Source: Thiosymbion sp942492625 (GTDB lineage: Bacteria; Pseudomonadota; Gammaproteobacteria; Chromatiales; Chromatiaceae). From it: DNA of 64,000 bases. The stretch lies in contig CALOFM010000048.1 in the NCBI GenBank assembly GCA_942492625.1, positions 56,708 through 120,707 on the forward strand, given 5' to 3'. Positions 26,293-36,516 of the stretch are shown here, piece after piece. Both the position numbers and the translations under genes were made by a program. Each line of letters starts with the position of its first letter. Positions within the stretch are counted from its first letter, which is position 1. The notes under the pieces were generated by a model, which was not told where the DNA came from, ran no database searches, and saw nothing but the letters and a program-made list of their open reading frames with translations.

Positions 26293-26757
26293 TTGAGCTT
26301 TTCCGGGCAAAACTCCGTTCTTATCAGGAGACCCTGCAGTGGATATCAATCGATTGGAACGCACCTCCGCGACCTCCTGGCGCGGCGAATCTCGCTGGAG
26401 GGCGGCAGGTGGTTGTTCTTGGGTCCGTCGGGAGTTGGAAAATCCACCCCGGCCTCTACCGTCGCAAGCTGTCTAGAGTTCATGGACACGCCTTGCAGGG
26501 GCATCTCCGCAGACCGGGGCTCGCCGGGATTCGGTGTCCCCAGGGCGCGTGCCCTCTGACGGTGGGAGGAGCATGCCTGGCGCGTAGAGCGCTTGGTGCC
26601 TCTGTGTACGCTCGACGCCGTGCGTTACCGGCTGCCGCTGGTGTTGGCCCTGCGGCGTCTCGTGGACCAAGCGAACCAGAGTCTGCTTCTAGCGGATACA
26701 CCCGGCGTCGTGCGAGATCCCGCCGCCGCAGAGCGGCTTGCCACATTGCCAGTGGCG
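26293..26757 (+). pseudogene. Remnant of a Clp1/Grc3-like P-loop polynucleotide kinase family gene
   Basis: One frame reads RWLFLGPSGVGKST (Walker A), then SPGFGVP, an in-frame TGA at 26557-26559, WEEHAWRVERLVPLCTLDAV, LPLVLALRRLVDQA and LLLADTPGVVRDPAAAERL. That series matches the P-loop domain of Clp1-type polynucleotide 5'-kinases. The first codons (GTGGATATCAATCGATTGG from 26341) are in another frame, so an N-terminal frameshift is present as well. The 3' half is lost; the frame runs into the antisense of the next gene. Family assignment is by recall of the motif pattern. Confidence 0.6.
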
Positions 26758-26785
26758 GTGCAGACCTCCAAAGCGTTCCCCAAAG

Positions 26786-28184
26786 CTACTTCCTCCCGGG
26801 AACCTCCACCAACAGCTCGTCGCTGACCGAATGGTGACCATCGCTCGCCGTGACTGAAATGCGCAGGCTGGTACCCGCTTGGGCGTCCCCCCGGAAGAAA
26901 AAGCAAGGTGCTATTATTCGCATCGTAATCGGCCCAATCCGGCCATTCTCTGCCACCGGCCGGTGCTACCGCAAGCCGGAGCTCCTTCCCCTCCGGATCG
27001 CTGAAGCTGTCCTTCGGAACGGCTACCTCCGTTAGCTCGCCAACCGGCGCCGAACGCCTCCCCAGTGGGCTGACGACAAGGGGGAGCCGATCTGAAGCCA
27101 TCTTTCGCGGGAGCGCGATCTTGGCGGCGCAGGCCGAGTTGCGCCCCGTATCCGGTGTCGCATCCGGATAGAAGGTCCGTATGCCCTGCTTACGCCTGAC
27201 GAACACGGCCTTGAAGCGCTTGCCGTCATCCTGGACAGCCAACAGACAACCCTCGTTGGAGCGGCCCGAAGCGGGATTCTCCGCGAAGGCGCGGGTTACC
27301 ACCTTGAGAAGATCTTCGGCGCTCAGGGTCAGACCATAGCCCTTACGCTCGCTTTGCAACGTCGCTGCGTTGGTACGAATGCGCACCCCCATGCTGTAAA
27401 TGGTACCGGGCTCGACCTCTTCGGAGCGCCGGTTGTCCGGCAGACGGCAGGCGACACCCTCTCGTTGCAGCTGCAGGTAGCGCCCACGGAAGTGCAGCCC
27501 CCCCACCGAAGCACTCCTGCCCGGTTCGCCGCAGAAGATGTGGGCGAATCCGCCCGCCCCGAACCAGGCGTCCGTGAGGTCTCTCAGGTAGCCCCCGGCG
27601 CCGGTCGGCAGGGAATGACCAGCAAAGACCCGCCCCTTGGTGAACTCCCGTACCCGCTCCAGCAAGTCCGGGTGCGCAGCGAGCATGGAACTGAATCCAG
27701 CCGGCGTGACCTTGGTACCGAACTCTCCGCAAAGCCCGTTGACCGCGTGACCGAAGGGTGCGATGTCAGGGGCAGGCGGTGTGACGTCGACCCGGCCCGA
27801 GCCCGGCAGTGAGACCGGGTTGTGCTGGTTGTCGAAGAAGGGCAAACAGTCTGGATCGGGGCTTGTCCCTTCGGAGCCGCCGTGCCCTTGACCTTGTCCT
27901 TGGTAGCTCCCGCAGGAAAGGGCGACCCACTTGCGCCGATCGTTCACGTCGATCAGGGCGTGGCTCGCGCCCTCCGGCCTGTTCTCACCGAGGGCGCGAT
28001 AGGCCCGCGCGACGTCGAGGGACACCGGCTCGGTCTGTTTCTTGATCGATGCGTAGGCGCTGCAAGCCTCGGCTAGCACGAACGTCCGAGGTTCGTCGAA
28101 CAGCGCCTGGGCCCAAACAGTCGACACGATGCCCGGGCACCAAATCAAAGCCAAGCAAACCAGATACCGTCTCGTTTCCTTCAT
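26786..28184 (-). CDS. Secreted EndoU-like nuclease domain protein with Ig-like tail, frameshifted
   Basis: The protein opens with a signal peptide (YLVCLALIWCPGIVSTVWA). The middle carries GGFAHIFCGEPG, then GGLHFRGRYLQLQ about 15 residues on, the two-His pattern of EndoU-type RNases. A C-terminal Ig/cadherin-like domain begins at about VPKDSFSDPEGKELRL. The open frame runs on to 26625, but only after losing domain character in the G6 run (plus-strand C6, 26887-26892). Removing one base restores LLFLPGDAQAGTSLRISV and then TASDGHHSVSDELLVEVPG, ending at TAG 26786. The frameshift may be real or a sequencing error. Role unknown; secreted EndoU domains are often toxins. Confidence 0.65.
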
Positions 28185-28391
28185 GCGCAGAGCCCCCTTG
28201 TTAAAGAATATGTTAGCTCCATCGGGCTTTTGGGATGAGATTCGTTCCCCTCATAGGATAAACTGGCCGATTCGGAAGGCCCCGTGTGTGATCGCAGCCC
28301 GAGCTCTCGCACCTCCCGGCTCTCGGCGCGGAGCCGCGTCCCGCTATCAAACCATCCGGACCGCCTTCCCCATCAGCGGAAACCGAAGTAC

Positions 28392-29837
28392 ATGTCCAAG
28401 AGAACCCACCCGAGAAAGACCAAGATCGTCGCCACCGTCGGCCCCGCCAGCGACACCCTGGAAACCCTGCAGGCCATGCTCCGGGCAGGAATGGGGGTGG
28501 CGCGTCTCAACCTTTCCCACGGCACCCTGGAGGAGCACAAGGAACGGGTCACACGCATCCGCGAGGCCGCATCCAGTATGGGCGCCCAGGTCGCCATCAT
28601 GGTCGACACCAGGGGGATCGAGGTCCGTACCGGCCGCATTCCGGAGGGGTCAATCGAGCTGGTCAGTGGTGAGAGCTTCACCCTATACACCGACAGCCGC
28701 CCGGGTGACGGGAACGGCGTGTCGGTGACGTACCAGCGCCTGGCCCTGGAGGTCAATCCAGGCGATACCGTGCTGCTCGACGACGGGGCCATGGAGCTGA
28801 CGGTCCAGGCGGTGGGCGAACGGGAGGTCCGTTGCCGGGTCGTGGTCGGCGGTACCCTGCGCGAGAGCAAAGGCGTGAACCTACCCGATACCCAGCTATC
28901 GGTGAGTGCGGTCGACCCGCAGAACAGGGAAGACGTCATCCGGGAGTTGACCTTCGCCGCCGAAAACGACGTGGAATACATCGCGGCGTCCTTCATTCAG
29001 AGCGCGGACGACGTCAATCGAATGCGGGAGATCCTGCAGGCCAACGGGGTAGACATCCCCATCATCGCCAAGATCGAAAACCGGGCCGGCATGGACAATC
29101 TCGACGCCATCGTCGCAGCCGCCGACGGCATCATGGTCGCTCGCGGGGATCTCGGTGTAGAGCTGCCGATGGCCGATGTGCCCAGCATGCAGAAAAAGAT
29201 GATCCGCACCACCGTCAGCAACGGCAAGCCCGTTATCACGGCGACGCAGATGTTGGCGTCCATGGAACGCAACCCGAAGCCGACCCGTGCCGAGGCCAGC
29301 GACGTTGCCAACGCCATCCTGGACGGCAGCTCCGCGGTTATGCTCTCCGGCGAGACAGCGGCGGGCCAATATCCGGTGGAAGCGGTCACGACCATGGCCG
29401 AGCTGGCGGTACGCACCGAGGCATCGCTTCGCGAGTACGGCTATTTGCAGCGCATCATCCCGCATCCGTCTCACGTGGTCACAGAGGCCGTCAGCCACGC
29501 CGCGGCGCGCATGGCCGATCAGTTGGGCGCCACCGCCATCATCAGCATGACCGATACGGGCTTCACGTCCAGGCTGATGTCCAAGCATCGACCGGAATGC
29601 CCCATCCTCGCCGTCACGTCCTTCGCCAAGGTCGCCAGCCGCCTGTGCTTGAATTGGGGCGTCGTTCCGACCCTGTACCGAGGCAAGCAGAACGACGACG
29701 CCAAGATTGCCTTCGCTATCGACAAGGCCTCCGAGCAGGGCTTCGTGAAGCCCGGGGACACCCTGATCGTCACCGCTAGCCACAGCGAATCCAACGGTGG
29801 TACCAACCTGATCCGGGTACTGACCGTCGGTTCTTGA
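28392..29837 (+). CDS. pyk: Pyruvate kinase
   Basis: 481 residues. Start at ATG 28392 (MSKRTHPRKTKIVATVGPAS), where family similarity begins. ARLNLSHGTLEEH, IAKIENRAGMDNL, MVARGDLGVELP and TATQMLASM are diagnostic, and a C-terminal allosteric domain is present. It makes pyruvate and ATP from phosphoenolpyruvate. The substrate-loop motif here reads DTRGIEVRTG where DTKGPEIRTG is usual, a small deviation at the active site. It converges on nhaD with only 21 bases between the stops. Confidence 0.95.
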   Translation: MSKRTHPRKTKIVATVGPASDTLETLQAMLRAGMGVARLNLSHGTLEEHKERVTRIREAASSMGAQVAIMVDTRGIEVRTGRIPEGSIELVSGESFTLYTDSRPGDGNGVSVTYQRLALEVNPGDTVLLDDGAMELTVQAVGEREVRCRVVVGGTLRESKGVNLPDTQLSVSAVDPQNREDVIRELTFAAENDVEYIAASFIQSADDVNRMREILQANGVDIPIIAKIENRAGMDNLDAIVAAADGIMVARGDLGVELPMADVPSMQKKMIRTTVSNGKPVITATQMLASMERNPKPTRAEASDVANAILDGSSAVMLSGETAAGQYPVEAVTTMAELAVRTEASLREYGYLQRIIPHPSHVVTEAVSHAAARMADQLGATAIISMTDTGFTSRLMSKHRPECPILAVTSFAKVASRLCLNWGVVPTLYRGKQNDDAKIAFAIDKASEQGFVKPGDTLIVTASHSESNGGTNLIRVLTVGS

Positions 29838-29858
29838 GACGCACAGCTTCCGAAGGCA

Positions 29859-31307
29859 TCAATTCAAAGCGGGAATCGAGAACTGCGCGCTGTTGACCCA
29901 GAAATGGACCAGGATGCTGGCCGCATAACCTAACGCGATTACCGGTGTCCAGCGAAGGTGGCTGAAGAAGGTGTACCTGCCCCGCGCCTGCCCCATCAAC
30001 GCGACACCGGCGGCCGAGCCGATGGAAAGCATGCTGCCTCCCACTCCGGCAGTGAGGGTCACCAGCAGCCACTGCCCCGTGGACATGTCCGGGCTCATGG
30101 TCAGCACAGCGAACATGACGGGGATATTGTCGACGATAGCGGACAGAACACCCACCATCACGTTGGCGCTGGTCGCCCCCCACTGGACATACATCACCTC
30201 CGACGCCATGGCCAGGTACCCGATGAAGCCCAATCCGCCCACGCAGATAATCACTCCGTAAAAGAACATCAGGGTATCCCACTCGGAGCGGGCGATACTC
30301 CTGAAGACATCGAACGGCACGATATCGCCGATCTGCAGCTGATTGAATTCCGTCTTGCGGCGTTCCAAGGCAACATCCGGCTTGAAGGTCTTCTTCAGGT
30401 AATACCCGAAGATCTTGAGATAGGCCAAGCCGGTCATCATGCCCACCATGGGCGGCAGGTGCAGAAAGTTGTGAAAGCTGACCGCGGTGGCGATGGTGCA
30501 GAGGAACAGGATGACGACCCGTTTGGCACCACGCTTCATGACAACCACTTCACCGGACGCAGGCGGGCGCTCGTCGGGCACCGCAAAATGCATGATGGCG
30601 GCAGGTACGAGCCAGTTGACCACGGAGGGGATGAACAGCAGGAAGAAGGTCCAGAAATCGATGATCCCCTTCTGCCACACCATCAGCGTAGTGATGTCGC
30701 CGAACGGGCTGAAGGCACCGCCGGCGTTGGCGGCCACGACGATGTTGATGCAGGCGATGGAGACAAATCTCTTGTTATCCCTGCCGACGGCCAGCACCAC
30801 GGCGCACATGAGCAGGGCGGTGGTGAGATTGTCGGCCACCGGAGAGATGAAAAAGGCGAGCACCCCGGTGAGCCAAAACAACTTGCGGTAAGAGTATCCG
30901 GACCGAACCAGCCAAGCGCGCAGGGAGTCGAAGACCAGCCGCTCCTCCATGGAGTTGATATAGGTCATGGCGACGAGCAGGAACAAGAACAGCTCCGAGA
31001 ACTCCAGGATGTTGTGCCGGATCGCGTGCTCCGCGGCATGGGGTAGCCCATTGTTGGCGTAGACCATCGCGATCATTGCCCAGATGATCCCCGCCGCCAG
31101 CAACACCGGCTTGGACTTGCGAAGATGGGTGAACTCCTCCGCCATCACAAGAACATAGGCCACCACAAAAATGATCAAGGACGCGATGCCCACCTCGTGC
31201 GTGGTCAGGTCCAAAAGCTCCCCCGTTTCCTCGGCGGCCCAGGCGGCTTCCGGAAATAAGCCGATCAGGGTGAAAAGCGGAAAAAAGGCGGTCAGTATTT
31301 TTCTCAT
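29859..31307 (-). CDS. nhaD: Na+/H+ antiporter NhaD
   Basis: About 482 residues, beginning at the second of two adjacent ATGs because AGGAGGAG directly abuts the first. A cleavable-looking leader (FFPLFTLIGLFPEAAWA) precedes about 11 membrane helices. FISPVADNLTTALLMCAV and NAGGAFSPFGDITTLMVWQKG match the ion-transporter superfamily NhaD branch. It exchanges sodium for protons at the inner membrane, suiting saline or alkaline life. Confidence 0.93.
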   Translation of the reverse strand: MRKILTAFFPLFTLIGLFPEAAWAAEETGELLDLTTHEVGIASLIIFVVAYVLVMAEEFTHLRKSKPVLLAAGIIWAMIAMVYANNGLPHAAEHAIRHNILEFSELFLFLLVAMTYINSMEERLVFDSLRAWLVRSGYSYRKLFWLTGVLAFFISPVADNLTTALLMCAVVLAVGRDNKRFVSIACINIVVAANAGGAFSPFGDITTLMVWQKGIIDFWTFFLLFIPSVVNWLVPAAIMHFAVPDERPPASGEVVVMKRGAKRVVILFLCTIATAVSFHNFLHLPPMVGMMTGLAYLKIFGYYLKKTFKPDVALERRKTEFNQLQIGDIVPFDVFRSIARSEWDTLMFFYGVIICVGGLGFIGYLAMASEVMYVQWGATSANVMVGVLSAIVDNIPVMFAVLTMSPDMSTGQWLLVTLTAGVGGSMLSIGSAAGVALMGQARGRYTFFSHLRWTPVIALGYAASILVHFWVNSAQFSIPALN

Positions 31308-31553
31308 CATCTCCTCCTCAGGCGATTGGCAGACAAGAAATCGCCGTATGCCTCACGAAACGGGGAACAAGATAGCGCAGGGGGTATGTGCTGTACATGG
31401 CCGGAAAACGAAGCGTCCGGAAAAAGACGCTCGATGCACCGCGACGCCACACCGGCGTTGCTGGGCTTCCTCTATACGTCTGGTATCCTTTGCCGGTCTC
31501 AACTCGGCCATCCAGCCCGGGTGGCCGTGCTCACAATCGAGGGGGAACAATCC

Positions 31554-32390
<837 letters not shown>

Positions 32391-32515
32391 CGTCCTTGCA
32401 AGCCCGGAAAGTTTCGCGCTTTTCGGCGGTTTTCCGGCGGTCCCGGAAGTCTCCTCGAACCCCCAGGGCCGACTACCCTGAGATGATGACATGCATTGAC
32501 GGCACCCTCGGGGGC

Positions 32516-33208
32516 CTACTCCGCCCAGCGAAGGTCTCTCTCGACATGTTCGGCAAGACGCTCGTTGTGCTCGCGCACCAGCCTCTCGGCCAGTTCCGCA
32601 TCCCGCCTCTCAAGGGCCTCGATGATGTGAAGATGATCCACCGCCGGCCCGGTTCGGGTGTCAGGCCCCCGATTGCGGCGATCAAGGATTGCATGAATAT
32701 GCAGGAACAATCCCTCTGCGATATCGGACAGGAGATCGCACTTGCTCAAGCGGATCACCGCCCGATGAAAGCGGATGTTCACTTCCCGTTGCTCGTCAAA
32801 CGCTGGCCCTACGGGGTCCGGGTGCTCCGGGTGCAACAAAAAAGCTCGCAGGCCTGAGATCTCCTCGTCGCAGGCCTGTACGGTCACTAGCCGCACGGCG
32901 AAGCTCTCCAGGGCTCCCAAGACGCAGATGATCTGCAGCATCTCCCGTTTGCTCTTGCGCACGACGAACGCCCCACGGCGGGGTATCAACCGCACCAAGC
33001 CTTCCTGCTCCAAGCGGGAGAGCGCCTCGCGGATTGGCGTCCTGCTTACCCCGAGGTCCTCGGCCAGCCGACGCTCGTCCAACTTGGTTTGGACATCGTC
33101 GGCGTAGAGATCCATCGAGACGATGGCCAATCTCAAGGCCTCGTATACCTGGTCTCTGAGCGCGATGCTCGCGTCGACGGGTTTCAAATACATTTCGCGG
33201 ATGGCCAT
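32516..33208 (-). CDS. GntR-family transcriptional regulator (FadR/FCD type)
   Basis: About 230 residues from ATG 33208 (GGAG nine bases upstream). The winged helix-turn-helix lies at about 25-85 (LAEDLGVSRTPIREALSRLE). An all-helical FCD ligand domain follows, with metal or ligand residues in FDEQREVNIRFHRAVI. Regulators of this class control carboxylate or C1 use. The relics of formate dehydrogenase and hydroxypyruvate isomerase nearby hint at such targets, but no operator was seen. Confidence 0.88.
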   Translation of the reverse strand: MAIREMYLKPVDASIALRDQVYEALRLAIVSMDLYADDVQTKLDERRLAEDLGVSRTPIREALSRLEQEGLVRLIPRRGAFVVRKSKREMLQIICVLGALESFAVRLVTVQACDEEISGLRAFLLHPEHPDPVGPAFDEQREVNIRFHRAVIRLSKCDLLSDIAEGLFLHIHAILDRRNRGPDTRTGPAVDHLHIIEALERRDAELAERLVREHNERLAEHVERDLRWAE

Positions 33209-33279
33209 GTTCACACACTCCGTGCCCGATCTCGACGATGGTCCCGGGACGTCGCCGTTGCGCACGAAAGATCCGTTTC

Positions 33280-33636
33280 CTACTCCTGGACCTTCAGCAC
33301 TCGCCTGATCTCGTCCAGACCCTCACGTACGCGTTCCACGATCACCCCGGTCGCGCCTTAATTGGCCTTGTAGAGATTAACCGCAAGCTCACGCATACTC
33401 TTGACCGCCGCTTCTAGTGCGCGTTTCGCCAGCTCGGTTCGCTCCACCACCACATCCCGGGGAGACCGAGCCTTGGTCATCTCGCCAGCGGCCTTCGAGA
33501 TCCCCTCCATGGTCTCGTTAAGGATCTTCATCTGCCACTGGCCGACATCTTTTATCCCTTCCACAGCGGCGCGGTTGGTCGAGCGCCAATTCGTCGTCCT
33601 CGTCCGGTTCCACACGCCCCGACGTGAGAACCCCAT
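33280..33636 (-). pseudogene. Phasin-family gene interrupted by a nonsense codon
   Basis: From 33636 the frame reads NRAAVEGIKDVGQWQMKILN and ends LAVNLYKAN at TAA 33358-33360. In the same frame beyond that stop it continues GATGVIVERVREGLDEIRRV up to TAG 33280-33282, which is the usual helical end of phasins. A CAA-to-TAA change is the simplest cause. The first 20 residues look foreign, so the 5' end is probably also rearranged. Phasins coat polyhydroxyalkanoate granules. Confidence 0.6.
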
Positions 33637-33715
33637 CGCCGTAGATATGCCCGGAGATCACTCCGGCGAGATCGACATCCTCCGGGTATCTATACCAAGC
33701 CCGGCTTACCGCCGC

Positions 33716-34696
33716 CTATATAGCCAGAGCAATCTTGCCGAAATGGACGCTCTCCTCCATGTCCCGATGGGCTCGGGCAGCGTCTTCCAGCCGGTAGACC
33801 TTATGAATCAGCGGCACCACCTTGCGGTCCGCCAGCAAAGGCAGCACGGCCTCGGCAAAGCGGGAAACGATGGCCGCCTTCTCAGGCACGGGACGGGACC
33901 GCAGCACTGACCCTGTGATCTGCTGGCGTTTCACCATCATCAGGGCCAGATTAAGGTCCGCCTTGATTCCGCCCATCACCCCGATGACCACCAGGTGCCC
34001 ACCAACAGCCAGCGACTTCAAATTGGACGCCAGATAGGCGCCGCCAATGTGGTCCAGGATGACCTGGACGCCCTTCCCACTCGTATTGGCCCGAATCGCC
34101 TCGGCAAAGTCCTGTGCCTGGTAATCGATGACCAGGTCCGTCCCCAAGTCCCTGACCCGCTGAACTTTCCCCGTTGATGCGGTAACGATCACACGGGCGT
34201 TTGGAGTCAATGCCTTGCAGAGCTGGATGGCCGCGGTGTTGACGCCGCCTCCGCCGCCGTGCAGCAAGACACTTTCCCCGTCCGCCAGAGCGCCGATCAT
34301 GAAAACGTTGAGGTAGGCGGTGATATAGGTCTCACAGATGCAGGCAGCCTCCTCGAAGCTCATGGATTCCGGGATCGGCATCAAGTGACCCGCGTAGGCG
34401 AGCGCAAATTCCGCGTAGCCTCCACCACCCACGAGGCTCATCACCCGATCGCCTACGGACCAGCCACTCACCTCGGGTCCGAGCGCCTCCAGGGTGCCCG
34501 CGACCTCCAATCCCAGGATCTCCGAATCGCCCTTCGGGGGCGGGTAGTTCCCTTGACGCTGAACGATGTCGGGACGATTGACGGATGTCGCGACCACCTT
34601 GACGAGGACCTCCCCGGGGCCGGGAGACGGCTTCTCGGCCTCCCCGATCCTCAGTACATCGGCTGCGCCGAATTCGCTGATCAATACCGCTTTCAT
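33716..34696 (-). CDS. NAD(P)H:quinone oxidoreductase, zinc-independent MDR (PIG3-like)
   Basis: 326 residues. The quinone-reductase-type opening (MKAVLISEFGAADVLRIGEA), NRPDIVQRQGNYPPP and the nucleotide-binding LLHGGGGGVNTAAIQL are seen. The structural zinc Cys cluster of alcohol dehydrogenases is absent, fitting the quinone reductase branch. Its ATGA start overlaps the stop of the formate dehydrogenase remnant, so it was part of that operon. Confidence 0.88.
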   Translation of the reverse strand: MKAVLISEFGAADVLRIGEAEKPSPGPGEVLVKVVATSVNRPDIVQRQGNYPPPKGDSEILGLEVAGTLEALGPEVSGWSVGDRVMSLVGGGGYAEFALAYAGHLMPIPESMSFEEAACICETYITAYLNVFMIGALADGESVLLHGGGGGVNTAAIQLCKALTPNARVIVTASTGKVQRVRDLGTDLVIDYQAQDFAEAIRANTSGKGVQVILDHIGGAYLASNLKSLAVGGHLVVIGVMGGIKADLNLALMMVKRQQITGSVLRSRPVPEKAAIVSRFAEAVLPLLADRKVVPLIHKVYRLEDAARAHRDMEESVHFGKIALAI

Positions 34697-35899
34697 AATG
34701 CCTCCACTCTGGCCGCGCAGAACTTGAGCTCCGGAATCTTGCCGAAGGGGTCCAGCGCCTGATTGGTTAGCAGGTTGGCCGGCGCCTCAGCGTAACAGAA
34801 GGGAATGAAGACCATACCGGCGGGTACCGCACCGTCGGCCCTCGCACGCAGCTCGACGGACCCACGGCGGGTCGCAACCCAGACCATGGAGCCGGGGTCT
34901 ATGCCCATCCAAGCCATTTCGTCCGGTGACAGGCTGGCTACCGCCTCCGGCTCCAGCTCGTCCAGTACGGCCACGCGCCGGCTCATGGCCCCGGTATGCC
35001 AGTGCTCCAGCTGACGTCCGGTGGTCAGGACCATGGGAAACAGATCGTCGGGCAGCTCGTCCGGCGGAACAATGCCGGCCCCCACCAGTTTGCCACGGAC
35101 GCTCGGCGTCGGGAATCCATCGCCGAAAACGATCTCCTCACCGGGCAGGTCCGGGGCACTGCAGGGGTAGGTCACCGCTCCCTCGGCGGACACCCGTTCC
35201 CAGCTGATGTTCTTCAGGGACGTCATCAAGCCCGCCATCTCGGCATAGACCGCCCCGGGACCGGAGAAGCTCCAGCGGCAGCCCATGCGTTGGGCGAGAT
35301 CGTTGGTGATCCACCAATCCTGGCGTGCATCACTCGGTGGCTCCACCGCCTTGCGACCGCGTTGAACCTGGCGGTTGGTATTGGTCACGGTACCGTCCTG
35401 CTCCGGCCAAGCCGACGCCGGCAGCACCACGTCCGCGTGGAAGGCAGTCTCGGTCAGAAAGATGTCCTGGACCACGTCCTGGACCGCGCCGAAGGGAGCG
35501 CTCACGGCACCGGAGCCGATCCCTTCCAGGAGCGCGGCCACTGAAGAGGCGTGACAAAGTCTCGTGCAGTGGTCCAGGTTGTTGGTGCCGAAGCCGGTAC
35601 GCACCAGCTTCTGGAACAGATAGGCCTCTTCGTTCGAGCACTTGGCAAAGCCGAATCCTGCCAGGGCCCCTCCCCCGTCCCGGTCGCGGATGGCTCTCAG
35701 TCCCTCGGCGGCGGCGTTCAACGCCTCGTCCCAGCTCGCCTCCCGGAAGCGGGTCAAAGGGCTCGAGGGATCCAGGTCGAGGTCGCCGCGCTTGGCGGCG
35801 TCGCCGCGCCGAATCAGGGGTTTGCTCAGACGCTGCGGGCTGTGGATGTAATCCAGGCCGAAGCGACCCTCTACACAGAGATGACCCTCGTTGGCGGGT
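34693..35899 (-). pseudogene. fdsA: NAD-dependent formate dehydrogenase alpha subunit, internally deleted
   Basis: The surviving frame begins in GPANEGHLCVEGRFG (4Fe-4S/molybdopterin region), continues through ASWDEALN and CSNEEAYLFQKLVR to GSGAVSAPFGAV, then jumps to DVVQDIFLTETAFHADVVLP and DGTVTNTNRQVQRGR and runs to a normal C-terminus. Compared with the family's roughly 900 residues, the N-terminal ferredoxin domains and about 300 residues of the bis-MGD domain are missing. What remains is about 400 residues, unlikely to be active. The frame is otherwise intact. Confidence 0.78.
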
Positions 35900-36300
35900 C
35901 CCGCCCGCGGCCACGTAGGCGTCGTAATCGATGTAGTCCGGAATCCGCGGCTCCGTATGACTATCCCGCATGGCGTCGAGGACCGAGCCGGTGCTCGCCT
36001 TCAAAAGATGATTGCGCCCCGCCGCTGTGGCGGGAGCCCTGTCACAGCGCCCCATGCAAGGGGGCACGCAGCACGCGCACTTGCGGTCCTGCGCCTTCGA
36101 TCAACTCCGCCAGCAGGTCCCGGGAACCAGTCATCTCACAGACAATCCCATCACAGACCCGGAGCGTCACTGGTGGTGGCGGGTCTTCTCCCTCTCTGAT
36201 TACGTCGAAGTGAGTATAGAAAGTGGCAACCGCGTAGACCTCCGCCTGCGACATACGCATCACTTCGGCCAGCGCCGCCAGATGCCGGTGCTCCCGGTCT
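35900..36300 (-). pseudogene. Formate dehydrogenase NuoE/NuoF-like subunit fragment
   Basis: Reading from 36300: LAALAEVMRMSQAEVYAVAT, then FYTHFDV and LRVCDGIVC, a thioredoxin-like 2Fe-2S (NuoE/FdsG) pattern. At the G5 run 36060-36064 an extra base shifts the frame; correcting it gives RAPCMGRCDRAP, then GRNHLLKASTGSVLDAM and EPRIPDYIDYDAYVAAGG, the start of a NuoF/FdsB-type subunit. There the match stops and the FdsA fragment begins at once in a different frame, so a large deletion removed the diaphorase core. Confidence 0.7.
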
Positions 36301-36516
36301 TGTTACTTTGGGTACGTTCTTTTGTGCCCGGCAAAGCCGGATCTAGATCACTGACAAGTATACAAACAACTCACGCCAAGCCCCTGGGGCAACCGTGAAG
36401 ACTTCACGGCGCCCAAGCGACTTGGCGCGAGACATTGCAGATGCGCGCTTGCGCTATGAGACTGATCGGATGCTGTATGGCTTACGACTGCCCTACTGCG
36501 CAAACCAGACAGCCTC

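Noticed and set aside
33640..33700. Fragment reading DLAGVISGHIYGDGVLTSGR on the minus strand
   Set aside because: Looks protein-like and might be a relic of another small gene, but too short and without a family to annotate.
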